A DNA stretch of 64,000 nucleotides. Origin: Alkalihalobacterium elongatum. GTDB taxonomy: Bacteria; Bacillota; Bacilli; Bacillales; Bacillaceae_F. Position numbers and translations under genes: made by a program. The notes below the pieces were generated by a model. The model saw only the letters and a program-made list of their open reading frames with translations. It was not told the origin of the DNA and did no database searches. The DNA lies in NCBI RefSeq assembly GCF_019024285.1, contig NZ_WMKZ01000013.1, forward strand, positions 45,502 through 109,501, read 5' to 3'. Positions 55,411 to 64,000 of the stretch are shown here, piece after piece (position 1 is the stretch's first letter; each line of letters starts with the position of its first letter).

Positions 55411-55818
55411 TTAATTGTTAAGCCAACCATGGATAATACCAGTAATGGCTGATACTGTATGATAAACAATAATTTCTAGTAACTCCCCTATATTAGAACC
55501 TAGCTCCGAATAAAAGTTAAAAGCACCGACATCAGCAGCTATTTGTTGTTTTTCTTGTAATTCTTTTTTTGTTTGCCCTTCTACTTTAGCTTCCTCTTTT
55601 TTAGATTGCGGTACGGGTTCAGGTTGCAGTACGGGCTCCTTCGTTTCTTTTATTACCTCTTTTTCAATTGAAGATGAGGAAGCTACGGATACGACCTGTT
55701 CTGTTTCCTTTTTACCAAACAAGCTTAATGTCCCTTCATTTGCTTGGTGAATGCCAAAAACAATTCCAAAAAGTAAGATCGTTAGTACGAAAAATGTTTT
55801 AAGCAGAAATTTGGTCAT
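55411..55818 (-). CDS. yqxA: DUF3679 protein (YqxA-like)
   Basis: A 135-residue protein with an N-terminal membrane segment (FLLKTFFVLTILLFGIVFGI, about 4-23), the short motif HQANEGTLSLFG (about 24-35), a long charged Glu/Lys/Pro linker (about 45-95) and a conserved amphipathic end (FNFYSELGSNIGELLEIIVY). This is the layout of YqxA, which lies downstream of spoIIP in B. subtilis. It is probably expressed during sporulation with spoIIP. Function unknown. Confidence 0.82.
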   Translation of the reverse strand: MTKFLLKTFFVLTILLFGIVFGIHQANEGTLSLFGKKETEQVVSVASSSSIEKEVIKETKEPVLQPEPVPQSKKEEAKVEGQTKKELQEKQQIAADVGAFNFYSELGSNIGELLEIIVYHTVSAITGIIHGWLNN

Positions 55819-55861
55819 TACGCTTCCTCCTCATCTTTTAATCATTTGCTCTAACTAAAAC

Positions 55862-57034
55862 TTACTCTGTAGAAACTTTAGCTTGTTCCCAATAAAATTC
55901 ACTAAATACTTCGGCAAATGCATCTGCGGATCTAAAGTTTTCTTCAACAGAATTTTCAACCCCACCAAATTCAATCAAAATGGAGTTCTCATGTAAGTCC
56001 TGATTGTATACACCATTTCTTCCTATTCCACCCATTTCTACAACCCCACGGCTTAGTCCAGGGTATTTCTTCTCAAGTCTGTGATGTAAGTCTTGAGCTA
56101 ATTTCTTATTTCGTTCATTGTTTCGGTTATCTCTTCCAATGACAAAGTATATCCGTGCATAATGTTCACCATTAATCGTAACTGTCGTATTATCTCGTAA
56201 TAAAGAGTCACGGTGTAAATCGAAGAAGAATTCTAATTGATCATTTCTATCCATTGCACTTTTCACAAATTCTCTTGATGCCTCGTACGAGCGGTGATAT
56301 TTCCAATCACGTTCATTCAGTACACTTTGAATATCTGTTTTATCAACATCTGTTCCTATCCCACGCTTCTTTAATGATTGGCCTAATCTCTCTCCAACAA
56401 GTGAGATATTTACTTCAGAGTGCCAAGCTTCATCAGGATTAGTCACACCCTTTAATTCAGGTAAAAAAGACTCTCGAGTATGAGAATGAATAATGTGAAC
56501 CACTTTTCGATCTCCAGTTGTCATCTCTGGTTGTGCTTGATCTGTTGGCCTGTCCAATTCCTCAAATGAAGTTGTGGAAGCTTCTCGTTCAGCCATTAAA
56601 ACTTCCATTGGTGGTGCTGACTCAATTGGCATGTTCGTATAATCTGACCCTTCACCAGCTACAACAATGTTTCCGTCAAACAGTGCAAAACCTGGTAACT
56701 CCCTCCCCAGCAAACTCCTCGGATCATCAGGATTTATACTCGTTGTGAGTTCAAAGGCGATACTTGACAAATTGGGAGGTTCACTCTCTTCTGGCAAGGC
56801 CTGTTGAAAATACCTATTTTCCATCCCCATTAAATAAACGAGGTTTTCTCCAGTCACTTGGGTTGTCCAATTATGAACCGTTGAAGAGGCCATGCCATAT
56901 CCTGGGTCAATTGATGTTAACATTCCTGTAAAGATAAAAACGGCGATAATACCTACGATGATAAAAACAGCAACTTTTCTAAGACTTGTCCTATTTATTG
57001 AGATGGTTAAACCATGGAACCGGTTTCTCCTCAT
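55862..57034 (-). CDS. spoIIP: Stage II sporulation protein P
   Basis: Peptidoglycan endopeptidase/amidase that acts with SpoIID and SpoIIM to drive engulfment. From ATG 57034 (behind AAAGGGTGGGAG) it has 390 residues. One N-terminal TM helix (about 20-40) precedes an extracytoplasmic amidase_3-like domain. Zinc and catalytic residues are in HIIHSHTRESFLPE (about 175-188), FFDLHRDS (about 275) and ENSILIEFGGVENS (about 350-363). The frame extends 37 codons further upstream without a site. Confidence 0.94.
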   Translation of the reverse strand: MRRNRFHGLTISINRTSLRKVAVFIIVGIIAVFIFTGMLTSIDPGYGMASSTVHNWTTQVTGENLVYLMGMENRYFQQALPEESEPPNLSSIAFELTTSINPDDPRSLLGRELPGFALFDGNIVVAGEGSDYTNMPIESAPPMEVLMAEREASTTSFEELDRPTDQAQPEMTTGDRKVVHIIHSHTRESFLPELKGVTNPDEAWHSEVNISLVGERLGQSLKKRGIGTDVDKTDIQSVLNERDWKYHRSYEASREFVKSAMDRNDQLEFFFDLHRDSLLRDNTTVTINGEHYARIYFVIGRDNRNNERNKKLAQDLHHRLEKKYPGLSRGVVEMGGIGRNGVYNQDLHENSILIEFGGVENSVEENFRSADAFAEVFSEFYWEQAKVSTE

Positions 57035-57128
57035 ACTCCCACCCTTTCCACTACTCTTACCACAATCTATGTACAAGCTGTTGTTGATAGAACCAAAAAA
57101 GTGATGTTCTTTTAATGTTTTTATAAAC

Positions 57129-57161
57129 AAAAAAGCTGCTTCCATGAAGAAGCAACTTTTT
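57129..57161 (-). terminator. Terminator between gpr and spoIIP
   Basis: AAAGCTGCTTC and GAAGCAACTTT form a stem with a single mismatch and a 6-base loop. T runs lie at both ends. It separates gpr and its downstream repeats from spoIIP. Confidence 0.75.
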
Positions 57162-57198
57162 ATAGTGAATTTATAAGCATTTAGTGTCCTGTAATCAA

Positions 57199-57320
57199 TT
57201 TACGATCCGAATAATGCTATTTATGATCCTAATTTTTGATTTATAGTCCGAGTGACGCACTTTATAATCCTAATTTTTAATTTATGATCCGAACTAGGCA
57301 TTTTATAAGCCAAACCAAAA
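57199..57320. repeat. 41-bp-period imperfect tandem repeat downstream of gpr
   Basis: Six imperfect 20-21-base units with the core TTTAT(A/G)(A/G)TCC start at 57199, 57220, 57240, 57261, 57281 and 57302. They alternate between a CCGA type and a CCTAATTTTT type, so the true period is 41 (57199, 57240, 57281). The last unit is degenerate. The array lies between the gpr stop (57337) and the terminator at 57129-57161, so it would be in the gpr 3' untranslated RNA. Confidence 0.8.
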
Positions 57321-57336
57321 TAACCGAACCTTATCC

Positions 57337-58461
57337 TTAATGTGTATAAGATCCAACATTGTCTTGGTCCACTTCACCATGAAGTGCAGCATTGAGTCCC
57401 ATAGCTATGACATTTGCCATATCATCGATGAATACGTCAATTTCCTTAGGAGTAACCATTAAATTATGTCCTAAAGGTGCTAGCACCTCACGTATAAGCT
57501 GCCTTTTCTCTTCTTCTTCTAGCGTTCCAATCATACCTAAAATTGTTTGACGCTTCGATTCATCTGGCAGATCCTCATCCGTTAATTCACGCTTTTCTCC
57601 AAACATCATGCCTGCTGGTGTAAGAGCTCTTGCTGGTTTATTTCCCTCTTTCATCTCTCTACCAAAATGTTTTAATACAAAATCGATTGTATCGCTCGTA
57701 ATGGAAACAGCATCAACTACAGTAGGGATACCAACGGCAATAACAGGAATACCTAACGTTTCTTGGCTTAACTCTTTTCGTTTATTACCTACACCGCTTC
57801 CTGGATGAATACCCGTATCCGATACTTGGATTGTTGTATTAACTCTCTCAATAGAACGAGAAGCTAATGCATCTATGGCAATAACGAAGTCAGGTTTTGT
57901 TTTTTCAATAACACCATGGATAATATCACTCGTTTCGATACCTGTAATCCCCATAACGCCAGGAGCGATGGCACTAACAGGACGGAAACCGTCTTCTACT
58001 TGTTCTGGTGCTAACGCAAATAAATGCTTTGTAATAAGGAGATTTTCAACAGCTATCGGCCCTAAAGCATCTGGTGTTACATTCCAGTTACCTAAACCAA
58101 CAACTAGACAGCTCGACTCCTTTGTAATATTAAGTTCATTTAAAAATAAATTAAATTCACGCGCAAAAACAGATTCAACTTTTTCTTGAAGAGCTGTATC
58201 CTTTTTTCGAATTCCTTGAGTTTCGAATGTTAAATAGCGGCCTGCTTTTTTACCTAATCTTTCGGCACCTTGATCTGTTATCTCTACTCTAGTTATTTTT
58301 ACTCCCTCTTGTTCCCTTTCTTTAACGATAACACCTTCAATTGTTCGCCTTTCTTGTGTTTGAGCTTTTTTTTGCTCTTCTTCTTGAACAATTTCATGAG
58401 CCTCTACAGCTAGGTCTGTTCGTATGTTATATTTACTTAAATCTAAGTCTTTATCCGTCAC
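57337..58461 (-). CDS. gpr: Germination protease GPR
   Basis: Aspartic-type protease that degrades small acid-soluble spore proteins on germination. The 374-residue protein begins [13 protein letters not shown] (about 10-22). By homology with B. megaterium GPR, the zymogen is cut just before this LAVE region, at a site resembling those in SASPs. Conserved blocks are [18 protein letters not shown] (about 107-124), [16 protein letters not shown] (about 188) and [11 protein letters not shown] (about 216). The start is GTG or ATG at 58461 behind AAAGGAGG. Forespore expression (sigma-F/G) is expected. Confidence 0.96.
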   Translation of the reverse strand: MTDKDLDLSKYNIRTDLAVEAHEIVQEEEQKKAQTQERRTIEGVIVKEREQEGVKITRVEITDQGAERLGKKAGRYLTFETQGIRKKDTALQEKVESVFAREFNLFLNELNITKESSCLVVGLGNWNVTPDALGPIAVENLLITKHLFALAPEQVEDGFRPVSAIAPGVMGITGIETSDIIHGVIEKTKPDFVIAIDALASRSIERVNTTIQVSDTGIHPGSGVGNKRKELSQETLGIPVIAVGIPTVVDAVSITSDTIDFVLKHFGREMKEGNKPARALTPAGMMFGEKRELTDEDLPDESKRQTILGMIGTLEEEEKRQLIREVLAPLGHNLMVTPKEIDVFIDDMANVIAMGLNAALHGEVDQDNVGSYTH

Positions 58462-58544
58462 AAAGAGATCCTCCTTTTTACAAACACTCTATTAGTGATC
58501 CTTTTGAAAATAGGTTACCCGTGAAGAAGCTTTTCATTCTTCTA

Positions 58545-58573
58545 TTGCAATTATTCATCGTTTTTGGTAGAAT
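58545..58573 (+). promoter_or_regulatory. Sigma-A promoter of rpsT
   Basis: -35 TTGCAA (58545-58550) and -10 TAGAAT (58568-58573) are spaced by 17, about 55 bases before the rpsT start and divergent from gpr. Confidence 0.7.
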
Positions 58574-58628
58574 GCTGTTTGTTGTACTTATTCACTGTTG
58601 TGAAGGTTGCATCAGGGAGGTGAAAGGA

Positions 58629-58895
58629 ATGCCTAACATTAAATCTGCGATTAAGCGTGTAAAAACTAACGACAAGCGCCGTGTGCAAAACGCTTCTCAA
58701 AAGTCTGCTCTTCGTACAGCTATCAAAAACTTTGAAGCTAAAGTTGCAGCTAAAGAAGTAGAAGCAGCTAAAGAAGCGTATGTAACAGCTGCTAAGAAGC
58801 TTGACAAAGCAGCAAGCAAAGGCCTTATTCATAAAAATGCAGCATCTCGTCAAAAGTCTCGTTTACAAAAGCAATTAAACGAAGTTTCTGCATAA
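58629..58895 (+). CDS. rpsT: 30S ribosomal protein S20
   Basis: An 88-residue, Lys/Ala-rich helical ribosomal protein. It begins [20 protein letters not shown] and contains [15 protein letters not shown] near the end, the two conserved blocks of S20. ATG 58629 follows GGGAGGTGAAAGGA. The frame is open much further upstream, to 58341, but that crosses the gpr start region and is not coding. Confidence 0.98.
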   Translation: MPNIKSAIKRVKTNDKRRVQNASQKSALRTAIKNFEAKVAAKEVEAAKEAYVTAAKKLDKAASKGLIHKNAASRQKSRLQKQLNEVSA

Positions 58896-58940
58896 TCGAA
58901 TGATTGGCTAATGATTTAAAAAAGTTAACTTTTTTAAGGT

Positions 58941-58979
58941 AAAAAACGGAGTAACTCTTTTTGAGTTTCTCCGTTTTTT
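58941..58979. terminator. Bidirectional terminator between rpsT and holA
   Basis: AAAAAACGGAG pairs with CTCCGTTTTTT, and an inner ACTC/GAGT stem lies inside. It has T runs for both strands. Confidence 0.9.
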
Positions 58980-59027
58980 ATATTCTTATTAAAATTTTGG
59001 TTTAACAGATAATTTGTTTACAATCGA

Positions 59028-60047
59028 TTACTGGTGAAATTCCATCAAAAGCAACTCAACTGCTAAATGTTTATCGACTTGTCCGCTTTTTATATTAAAG
59101 TCGGTTTCAGCAAGTCGCTCTAATAAGCGAAATAATGTCGATTCTTGAAAAGCCCTACCTTGCTGTCCTGCAAGTTTTACCGCATAGGGGTGTACTTTAA
59201 TTTGGCCAGCGATTTGTTGTTGTGAATAGCCTCTTTTTACTAATTCTTTTACTTGATATATAATTCGAACTTGGCGAGCAAGTAACGCTACGAGCTTTAT
59301 TGGATCCTCTTTTTGACGCATTAAATCAAAGTAAATTTCCAACGCTTTTTCAATTCGTTTATGGACGATATGATCAATTAACATAAAGACATCTTGCTCT
59401 ACAGTTTTTGCTACAAGCTCATTTACAACAGCTTCATCAATTGTTCCATTTTCCCCTACGTATAAAGATAGCTTCTCAATTTCATTTACAAGCATTAGTA
59501 AATTTCCACCTAATAATTGAATTAGTTTTTCTTTACCTTCCTTCGTTAAATCAATTGAACGGCTCATCGCCTGCTCATTTAACCACTCGTGTAACATCTT
59601 TTCATCAAATTCTTTCGTATCAACAACTTCTGCCTGTTTTCTTAAGGATTTTACGATCTTTTTTCGGTCATCCAATTTTTCATAAGGTGCAGTTAAAATG
59701 AAGACTGTTTCTTGAACAGGATTTTGCATATAAGTTTCTAATAATTTTATGTTATGGTCTATTTTACTATCGTCTTTTTGAGCAGTTAAGAAATAGGCGT
59801 CTTTAGCTAGGACTACACGTTTAGAGCCTAGAAAAGGCAGCGTTTGGGCATCTTCAATAGCAACGTCAATCGGTGTCTCTTTTAATTCATACGTTGATAA
59901 GTTAAAATCAAGTTCTTCCTCTGTTAATGACTTAGCAACGATCGATTGAATTAAATCATCAACTAAAAAACGTTCTTCACCAATAAATAAATAGAGCGGA
60001 GCAATTTTTTCCTTCAAAATGTTTCGTTTAGTTTCTATGTATGACAT
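59028..60047 (-). CDS. holA: DNA polymerase III subunit delta
   Basis: Clamp-loader delta subunit that opens the sliding clamp, 339 residues. It has the N-terminal PLYLFIGEERFLVDDLIQSI (about 17-36), TLPFLGSKRVVLAKDAYF (about 68-85), LGGNLLMLVNEIEKLSLY (about 172-189) and the C-terminal RLLERLAETDFNIKSGQVD motif (about 308-326), all typical of HolA. The start is behind AGGAAGGA. The gene order (comEC, yqzM, holA, rpsT) is as in B. subtilis. Confidence 0.94.
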   Translation of the reverse strand: MSYIETKRNILKEKIAPLYLFIGEERFLVDDLIQSIVAKSLTEEELDFNLSTYELKETPIDVAIEDAQTLPFLGSKRVVLAKDAYFLTAQKDDSKIDHNIKLLETYMQNPVQETVFILTAPYEKLDDRKKIVKSLRKQAEVVDTKEFDEKMLHEWLNEQAMSRSIDLTKEGKEKLIQLLGGNLLMLVNEIEKLSLYVGENGTIDEAVVNELVAKTVEQDVFMLIDHIVHKRIEKALEIYFDLMRQKEDPIKLVALLARQVRIIYQVKELVKRGYSQQQIAGQIKVHPYAVKLAGQQGRAFQESTLFRLLERLAETDFNIKSGQVDKHLAVELLLMEFHQ

Positions 60048-60102
60048 TTTTTTGTTCCTTCCTCATTGGTTGGATATTCCTAAAAGAATTGGTAATATTA
60101 TT

Positions 60103-60255
60103 ATGGGTAATATAAAAAGCCTTGTCCATACTTGTAAGGAATTTACGCATGAAAAAGAGGCCAACCCAATGTCTCAGCTTCTTAACTTTATCCGTAATAA
60201 TGAAAACGAGCTTGTCGATCCATTAATTAAAGTTAAGAACCAGTTTAACAAATGA
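60103..60255 (+). CDS. Possible small protein, 50 residues, unrecognised
   Basis: On the plus strand opposite the holA upstream region, an ATG at 60103 opens a 50-codon frame (GNIKSLVHTCKEFTHEKEAN, then a hydrophilic helical stretch ending KVKNQFNK). The composition is protein-like and amphipathic. There is no ribosome binding site. A possible promoter (TTGGAT, 17 bases, TAATAT) ends almost at the start codon, which would imply a leaderless message. The case for a real gene is weak. Confidence 0.3.
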   Translation: MGNIKSLVHTCKEFTHEKEANPMSQLLNFIRNNENELVDPLIKVKNQFNK

Positions 60256-60514
60256 GTTAACCTCCATTTATGATAAACGCCATCAAAGGGACCCTAGGAA
60301 ACCCCTCTAATGCCGATAATCATGTTTGGCGACCTCTACACTAGTTATGATATCCTATGCAGTTGAAAACTATAGGTGACAACTCTTTACAGCAGTGGAA
60401 GTCAATATTTAAAAATTTGACAATGCATAGACTTTACAAGAAAAGGACTGTTGATTGTATGGATTTTTTTCTTGTCTTCCCTTATACTAAAGAATGAAAT
60501 AGGAGGGGTTACTA

Positions 60515-60652
60515 ATGAGTGAGTTCGAAAAAAGAGTTCAATGTAAACGCAACGACGCAATTGATTCAGGTGTTGGGTTTATCGTTTCTTTCGGCTTCTT
60601 TGCCACTTTATTTATTATCGCTTCACTAGTTGACGTATTCGGCAACATGTAA
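60515..60652 (+). CDS. yqzM: YqzM family small membrane protein
   Basis: A 45-residue protein starting at ATG 60515 behind AGGAGGGG. It reads SEFEKRVQCKRNDAIDSGVG followed by one transmembrane helix (about 22-40, FIVSFGFFATLFIIASLV). This matches B. subtilis YqzM closely, including the EFEK...KRNDAIDSGVGF block, and the location opposite comEC is the same. Function unknown. The 259-bp upstream gap contains a TTGACA at about 60418 but no well-spaced -10. Confidence 0.92.
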   Translation: MSEFEKRVQCKRNDAIDSGVGFIVSFGFFATLFIIASLVDVFGNM

Positions 60653-60668
60653 GAACTTATACTTAAAG

Positions 60669-60699
60669 AAAAAGGGTTACCTCTGTGGTAGCCCTTTTT
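60669..60699. terminator. Bidirectional terminator between yqzM and comEC
   Basis: AAAAAGGGTTACC (60669-60681) pairs with GGTAGCCCTTTTT (60687-60699) with one mismatch. It overlaps the comEC stop codon. Confidence 0.85.
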
Positions 60700-63022
60700 C
60701 ATTATGGTTAAATAATTTAGTTTCTATGTTAATGAGTCCCTTTTTTGTAAATATAATCTTTGTAGCGCCGTGTTCGTCCGTACGATAAATGGGGATATTC
60801 CGTTCCTCAAGGGTCTTAATGACCTCTTCATGTGGATGTTGAAAGCGATTATTTCTCCCAGCTGAGATAAGCACCAACTTTGGCTGAACATGATCAATGA
60901 ACTGCGGTGTTGATGACGTGCGACTTCCGTGATGACCTGCCTTTAGAATATCAATATTTAAGTGCTTAAACTCACGAACCAATCGCGATTCTCCACTTTC
61001 CTCTAGATCGCCAGTAAAAAGCCAACGAACACCTCCAAGCAGACTATATAAAACAATTGAGCGATTATTAAGACTATCCTCATTTCCTTGTGGAGATAAA
61101 ATGTAAAAATTAGCCCCCGCCTTAGACCAAGCCATGCCTTCTTTTACAAATTGAATCGTTGTTCCTCTTTTCTGAAACTCGGTCAATAAATATCGCTCAA
61201 ATTCGCCTTCCACAGGGCCATAAGCATATAGTATTTCTTTCACTTTCACTTGATCAAGTAAAGCTTCTGCACCGCCAATATGATCATAATGCCCATGTGT
61301 TAATATAAGCTTGTCAATTGTCCTAATTCCTTTTGCTTTAAGAAAGGGAACGACAATATTCTTACCAACATCAAATTCTCGTGACCGCCTTCTCCACTGT
61401 TCATCTTTTCCAAAATTCACCAACCCTCCACTGTCAATTAAGTAAACTCCCCTTCTCTTAGGTAATTCGATGAAAATGCTATCTCCTTGTCCAACATCTA
61501 ACACCGTTACTTCTCCTTCATCAGTAAGATAAGGACTTACAACATGACTAAGAAGAAAACAAGTAGCCACAAAACAGAGACCAGCCCAACTTTTGTTAGA
61601 TACTCCTTTTTCATAAAAATATAGACCAAATAGGCTAATGATAATGAGAACAAAGACTAACCAAACCTCAAATTTTCCAAAGAGTATAGAACTGAACGGT
61701 AGCTCATTAAGAAACTTTAGTCCTTCGTGAGAATAAACAATAATTGGATTAAGACCTTTTAATATGAGGGCACTAATACTAGGTGAAATTAAATGTAGAA
61801 AATACGTAAGAAAAACAGAAGGTAATATAAATAATGAAATAAAGGGAATGTAAAGTAGGTTTAGAGGAAGGCTTAGCCAAGAAATTTCATAAAAATGAAA
61901 GATGGTGATGGGAAAAGAGACAAGCTGCGAGATAATGGTAACAGTTAACAACTTGCTGAAAAAATGACTCTGTTTAAGGATTACTTGAGAAGAAACAATT
62001 AAAGCAAAACTTATCAGAAAAGATAATTGGAAGCCTAGTTGATATAACGCATAAGGGGATACAAGTAAATAAATCAAACAGACCAAACTAATACCGTCAA
62101 GAGGATGTAATATCATTTTCAACCGTAATGTAACGAGTACGATTATCATCATAAATGCAGCTCGTATAACTGAAGGTGCACCACCCGCGACAATAATATA
62201 AAGCGGCAACAACAGTAACAAAAGATCTATCGTACGTTCACGTGTCATGCCTAGACGAATTAAAAGATAAAATATTGATGAAAAAATTAGACCTACATGT
62301 AGACCAGAAACAGCCAGGAGATGAATAACACCTAAACGTTGATAGGCTTCTAACACATCCTCCTCTAGATTGGTCCGATCTCCAAAAATTAAAGCAGTGA
62401 CTATCCCCTTTGAGCCTTCGGGATAATGGACACTAATTGAATGGATGCCTTTTTGTCTTGCCTTTTCCAAAACATAATGAAATGAAAATGGGGATGTACA
62501 CTTTTCTATATGAATAGTTTCAGGATGAAAATTCCAATGAATTTTTTGTAGAAGGAGATGTTTTTGGTAATCGAATGCAAAAAAGTTAGTAGGTGGAGTA
62601 GGTTTACGGAGAGTTCCTTTTAGGGGGCAATTCATTCCAACCGACAAAGTCTGTAATAGTAGTTGTTCTTGTTCAGATTTTATAAAGTAATTTGTTTGTA
62701 ACTTCTCACCACTAGAGGTCTTAAATTGAAAACTTAAGCGGTCACCGTTAAGTTGGGGAATCGAACTAACTGTACCGATAAAAGAAGTTTGTTGAGGTGA
62801 TATCTTTGTTTCATTACGGTCATGTACGAAAGAACTACTTGTGTAGAATAACAATAAGAAAAGGATAAGAAAAAGACCATCAATCCTCATCCTCTTCCTG
62901 TGAGTAAATAAATAGTAAACCAAATACGTAGCAAGGAAAAGGATCCAATATTGAAATCCTTTTGTAGCTAAAACAATACCCATAATCGCAGCTAGTACAG
63001 CAATATGCCATCGTCCTGTCAA
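60677..63022 (-). CDS. comEC: DNA internalization competence protein ComEC/Rec2
   Basis: Membrane channel for uptake of single-stranded DNA in transformation. The 781-residue protein has an N-terminal DUF4131/OB-like domain (about 1-190), the multi-helix Competence domain with HLLAVSGLHVGLIFS (about 232-246) and GGAPSVIRAAFMM, and a C-terminal metallo-beta-lactamase domain. The latter has VLDVGQGDSIF (about 505), LTHGHYDHIGGAE (about 585-597), FTGDLEESGE (about 675) and KAGHHGSRTSS (about 697-707). All motifs needed are intact, so it should be functional. It follows comEB by 18 bases. Confidence 0.95.
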   Translation of the reverse strand: MTGRWHIAVLAAIMGIVLATKGFQYWILFLATYLVYYLFTHRKRMRIDGLFLILFLLLFYTSSSFVHDRNETKISPQQTSFIGTVSSIPQLNGDRLSFQFKTSSGEKLQTNYFIKSEQEQLLLQTLSVGMNCPLKGTLRKPTPPTNFFAFDYQKHLLLQKIHWNFHPETIHIEKCTSPFSFHYVLEKARQKGIHSISVHYPEGSKGIVTALIFGDRTNLEEDVLEAYQRLGVIHLLAVSGLHVGLIFSSIFYLLIRLGMTRERTIDLLLLLLPLYIIVAGGAPSVIRAAFMMIIVLVTLRLKMILHPLDGISLVCLIYLLVSPYALYQLGFQLSFLISFALIVSSQVILKQSHFFSKLLTVTIISQLVSFPITIFHFYEISWLSLPLNLLYIPFISLFILPSVFLTYFLHLISPSISALILKGLNPIIVYSHEGLKFLNELPFSSILFGKFEVWLVFVLIIISLFGLYFYEKGVSNKSWAGLCFVATCFLLSHVVSPYLTDEGEVTVLDVGQGDSIFIELPKRRGVYLIDSGGLVNFGKDEQWRRRSREFDVGKNIVVPFLKAKGIRTIDKLILTHGHYDHIGGAEALLDQVKVKEILYAYGPVEGEFERYLLTEFQKRGTTIQFVKEGMAWSKAGANFYILSPQGNEDSLNNRSIVLYSLLGGVRWLFTGDLEESGESRLVREFKHLNIDILKAGHHGSRTSSTPQFIDHVQPKLVLISAGRNNRFQHPHEEVIKTLEERNIPIYRTDEHGATKIIFTKKGLINIETKLFNHNEKGLPQR

Positions 63023-63040
63023 GAAAATAACTCCTTTACA

Positions 63041-63607
63041 TTAGAGTGGGGTATATAGTTTGTTTGCCTCATCACGAAGCTTAATGATCTCATCTTCTGG
63101 AAGTCCACTTGCAGCTAGTTTTTCTAATAATGATGCTGTAAATTGTAATTTCTCATTAGAATTTTTATCTAAAATTAATTCTTCTAATTCTACTTGTTTC
63201 ACTTTCACCCCTGCTTGTTCAAATAACTCTAATGCATACGGATGATTTTTATAATCGTTAGAATAGTAAACAGCAGAAATTCCACTTTGAATAATACTTT
63301 TTGTGCAATTAAGACAAGGAAAATGGGTAACATAAATTTCTGCACCTTGAGTAGGTACACCAAACTTGGCACACTGCAAAAGCGCATTGATCTCTGCATG
63401 GATCGTTCGGATGCAATGGTTGTCAACAACGTAACATCCTTCATCGATACAGTGATCTCCTCCAGAGATCGAGCCATTATATCCTCCAGCAATGATTCGT
63501 TTGTCTCTTACGATCGTAGCCCCTACCATTAATCGTGTACATGTACTTCTCATTGCAAGTAAATGGCTTTGAGCGATAAAATATTGGTCCCATGATATTC
63601 GATTCAA
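63041..63607 (-). CDS. comEB: ComE operon protein 2, dCMP deaminase family
   Basis: A 188-residue zinc-dependent deaminase; dCMP deaminase activity is expected but its role in competence is not essential. The catalytic HAE (H70-E72) and PCLNC (C98, C101) motifs are present, with an additional Cys/His-rich loop (GDHCIDEGCYVVDNHC, about 50-65) as in dCMP deaminases. It starts with TTG, ten bases after AGGAG. comEA would be expected further along the minus strand, beyond 63608, but instead a repeat array begins there. Confidence 0.93.
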   Translation of the reverse strand: MNRISWDQYFIAQSHLLAMRSTCTRLMVGATIVRDKRIIAGGYNGSISGGDHCIDEGCYVVDNHCIRTIHAEINALLQCAKFGVPTQGAEIYVTHFPCLNCTKSIIQSGISAVYYSNDYKNHPYALELFEQAGVKVKQVELEELILDKNSNEKLQFTASLLEKLAASGLPEDEIIKLRDEANKLYTPL

Positions 63608-63681
63608 CTTTTTTCAACTCCTAGTATATCTCGTCTTTGTTATAGTTTAACGAACGACCAAAACATGCGTCAATGGTAAAA

Positions 63682-64000
63682 GAAAAGCGGAAGGTGCCTG
63701 GTATCGGCGACAAGCGCTGGAGAGCCAGCATTAGTGTCCTGGTTTTGGACACGTTGATGGATCGAAGCGACCTCGAGCCGATGGCACCTGCAGCTAGACA
63801 TAGAAAAGCGAAAGCGACCGTTTAGCGGCGTAGAGACTGGAGCCCTCCGTATGAGATAAAGGAAACACGATGAGTGCAAACGAGTCCATGTTGTCTTATC
63901 GTAAGGAGGAGAGCGAAATCTACTAGACGCTGGGCGCTGGAGCTAGAATAGAAAAGCGGAAGGTGCCTGGTTAGCGGCGACAAGCGCTGGAGAGCCAGCA
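63682..64000. repeat. Tandem array of structured intergenic repeat units
   Basis: Three head-to-tail units each start GAAAAGCG: 63682-63802 (121 bases), 63803-63950 (148) and 63951 to the window end (50 seen). The first two end with AGCTAGA followed by CATA or ATA. Unit 3 repeats the first 50 bases of unit 1 almost exactly, while unit 2 is more distant. Unit 1 can fold: AGGTGCC (63692-63698) with GGCACCT (63783-63789) closes it, and GTGTCC/GGACAC and CTGG/CCAG hairpins lie inside. GC content is higher than around it. No protein is convincing in the region. Confidence 0.82.

Noticed and set aside
63670..63879. 69-codon minus frame in the terminal repeats
   Set aside because: Runs across the boundary of two repeat units and has no ribosome site; repeat structure explains the sequence better.

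Overview
The window is a low-GC, core chromosomal segment of an endospore-forming Bacillaceae bacterium. The spore genes spoIIP, gpr, yqfC and yqfD, the competence genes comEB and comEC, and a gene order that follows the Bacillus subtilis comEB-to-yqfT block almost gene for gene all point there. I infer a relative of the environmental or alkaliphile-leaning Bacillus groups; the species cannot be fixed from sequence alone. Nearly all genes are on the minus strand. No tRNA, rRNA, prophage, insertion sequence or CRISPR array was seen.

Layout from left to right. 1-3040: polyphosphate metabolism, with the end of ppx, then ppk behind a four-repeat Pho box. 3043-4870: a two-gene manganese/zinc-type ABC transporter without a binding protein, behind an MntR-like operator. 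4986-12172: DUF2624 (yqfT), nfo, cshB, yqfQ, ispH, the Nif3-like yqfO, trmK and cccA. 12492-18505: an unknown membrane protein, then sigA, dnaG, yaiI, ppsR and ccpN. 18684-23002: glyS and glyQ behind a glycine T-box, then recO and yqzL. 23233-31006: era, cdd, a DUF502 gene, dgkA, ybeY, pgpH, phoH, yqfD and yqfC. 31452-34413: a yqfB-like gene, floA and the NfeD-type yqeZ behind a textbook sigma-W promoter. 34580-35219: yqeY and rpsU.

35328-41694 holds a fatty-acid degradation cluster (enoyl-CoA hydratase, two SDRs, acyl-CoA dehydrogenase, thioesterase, 3-hydroxyacyl-CoA dehydrogenase) with its own TetR regulator and two matching operator palindromes. It and deoC appear inserted into the otherwise conserved block. 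42007-55212: Na/Pi transporter yqeW, deoC, the class I heat-shock operon hrcA-grpE-dnaK-dnaJ-prmA-rsmE-mtaB with a perfect CIRCE, then hemW and lepA. 55411-63607: yqxA, spoIIP, gpr, rpsT, holA, yqzM, comEC and comEB. 63682 to the end is a tandem array of structured intergenic repeats that runs off the window.

Most of the content is well-known housekeeping. The less explained parts are: a ccpN gene with no ATG, GTG or TTG start although its conserved N-terminus is encoded; a 41-bp-period repeat in the gpr 3' region; a 105-nt inverted-repeat element after mtaB; an unassigned stretch between the floA operon and yqfC; and the terminal repeat array. I did not find convincing evidence of a new multi-gene system. 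Where an upstream start codon lacked a sensible ribosome binding site I moved the start downstream and say so.
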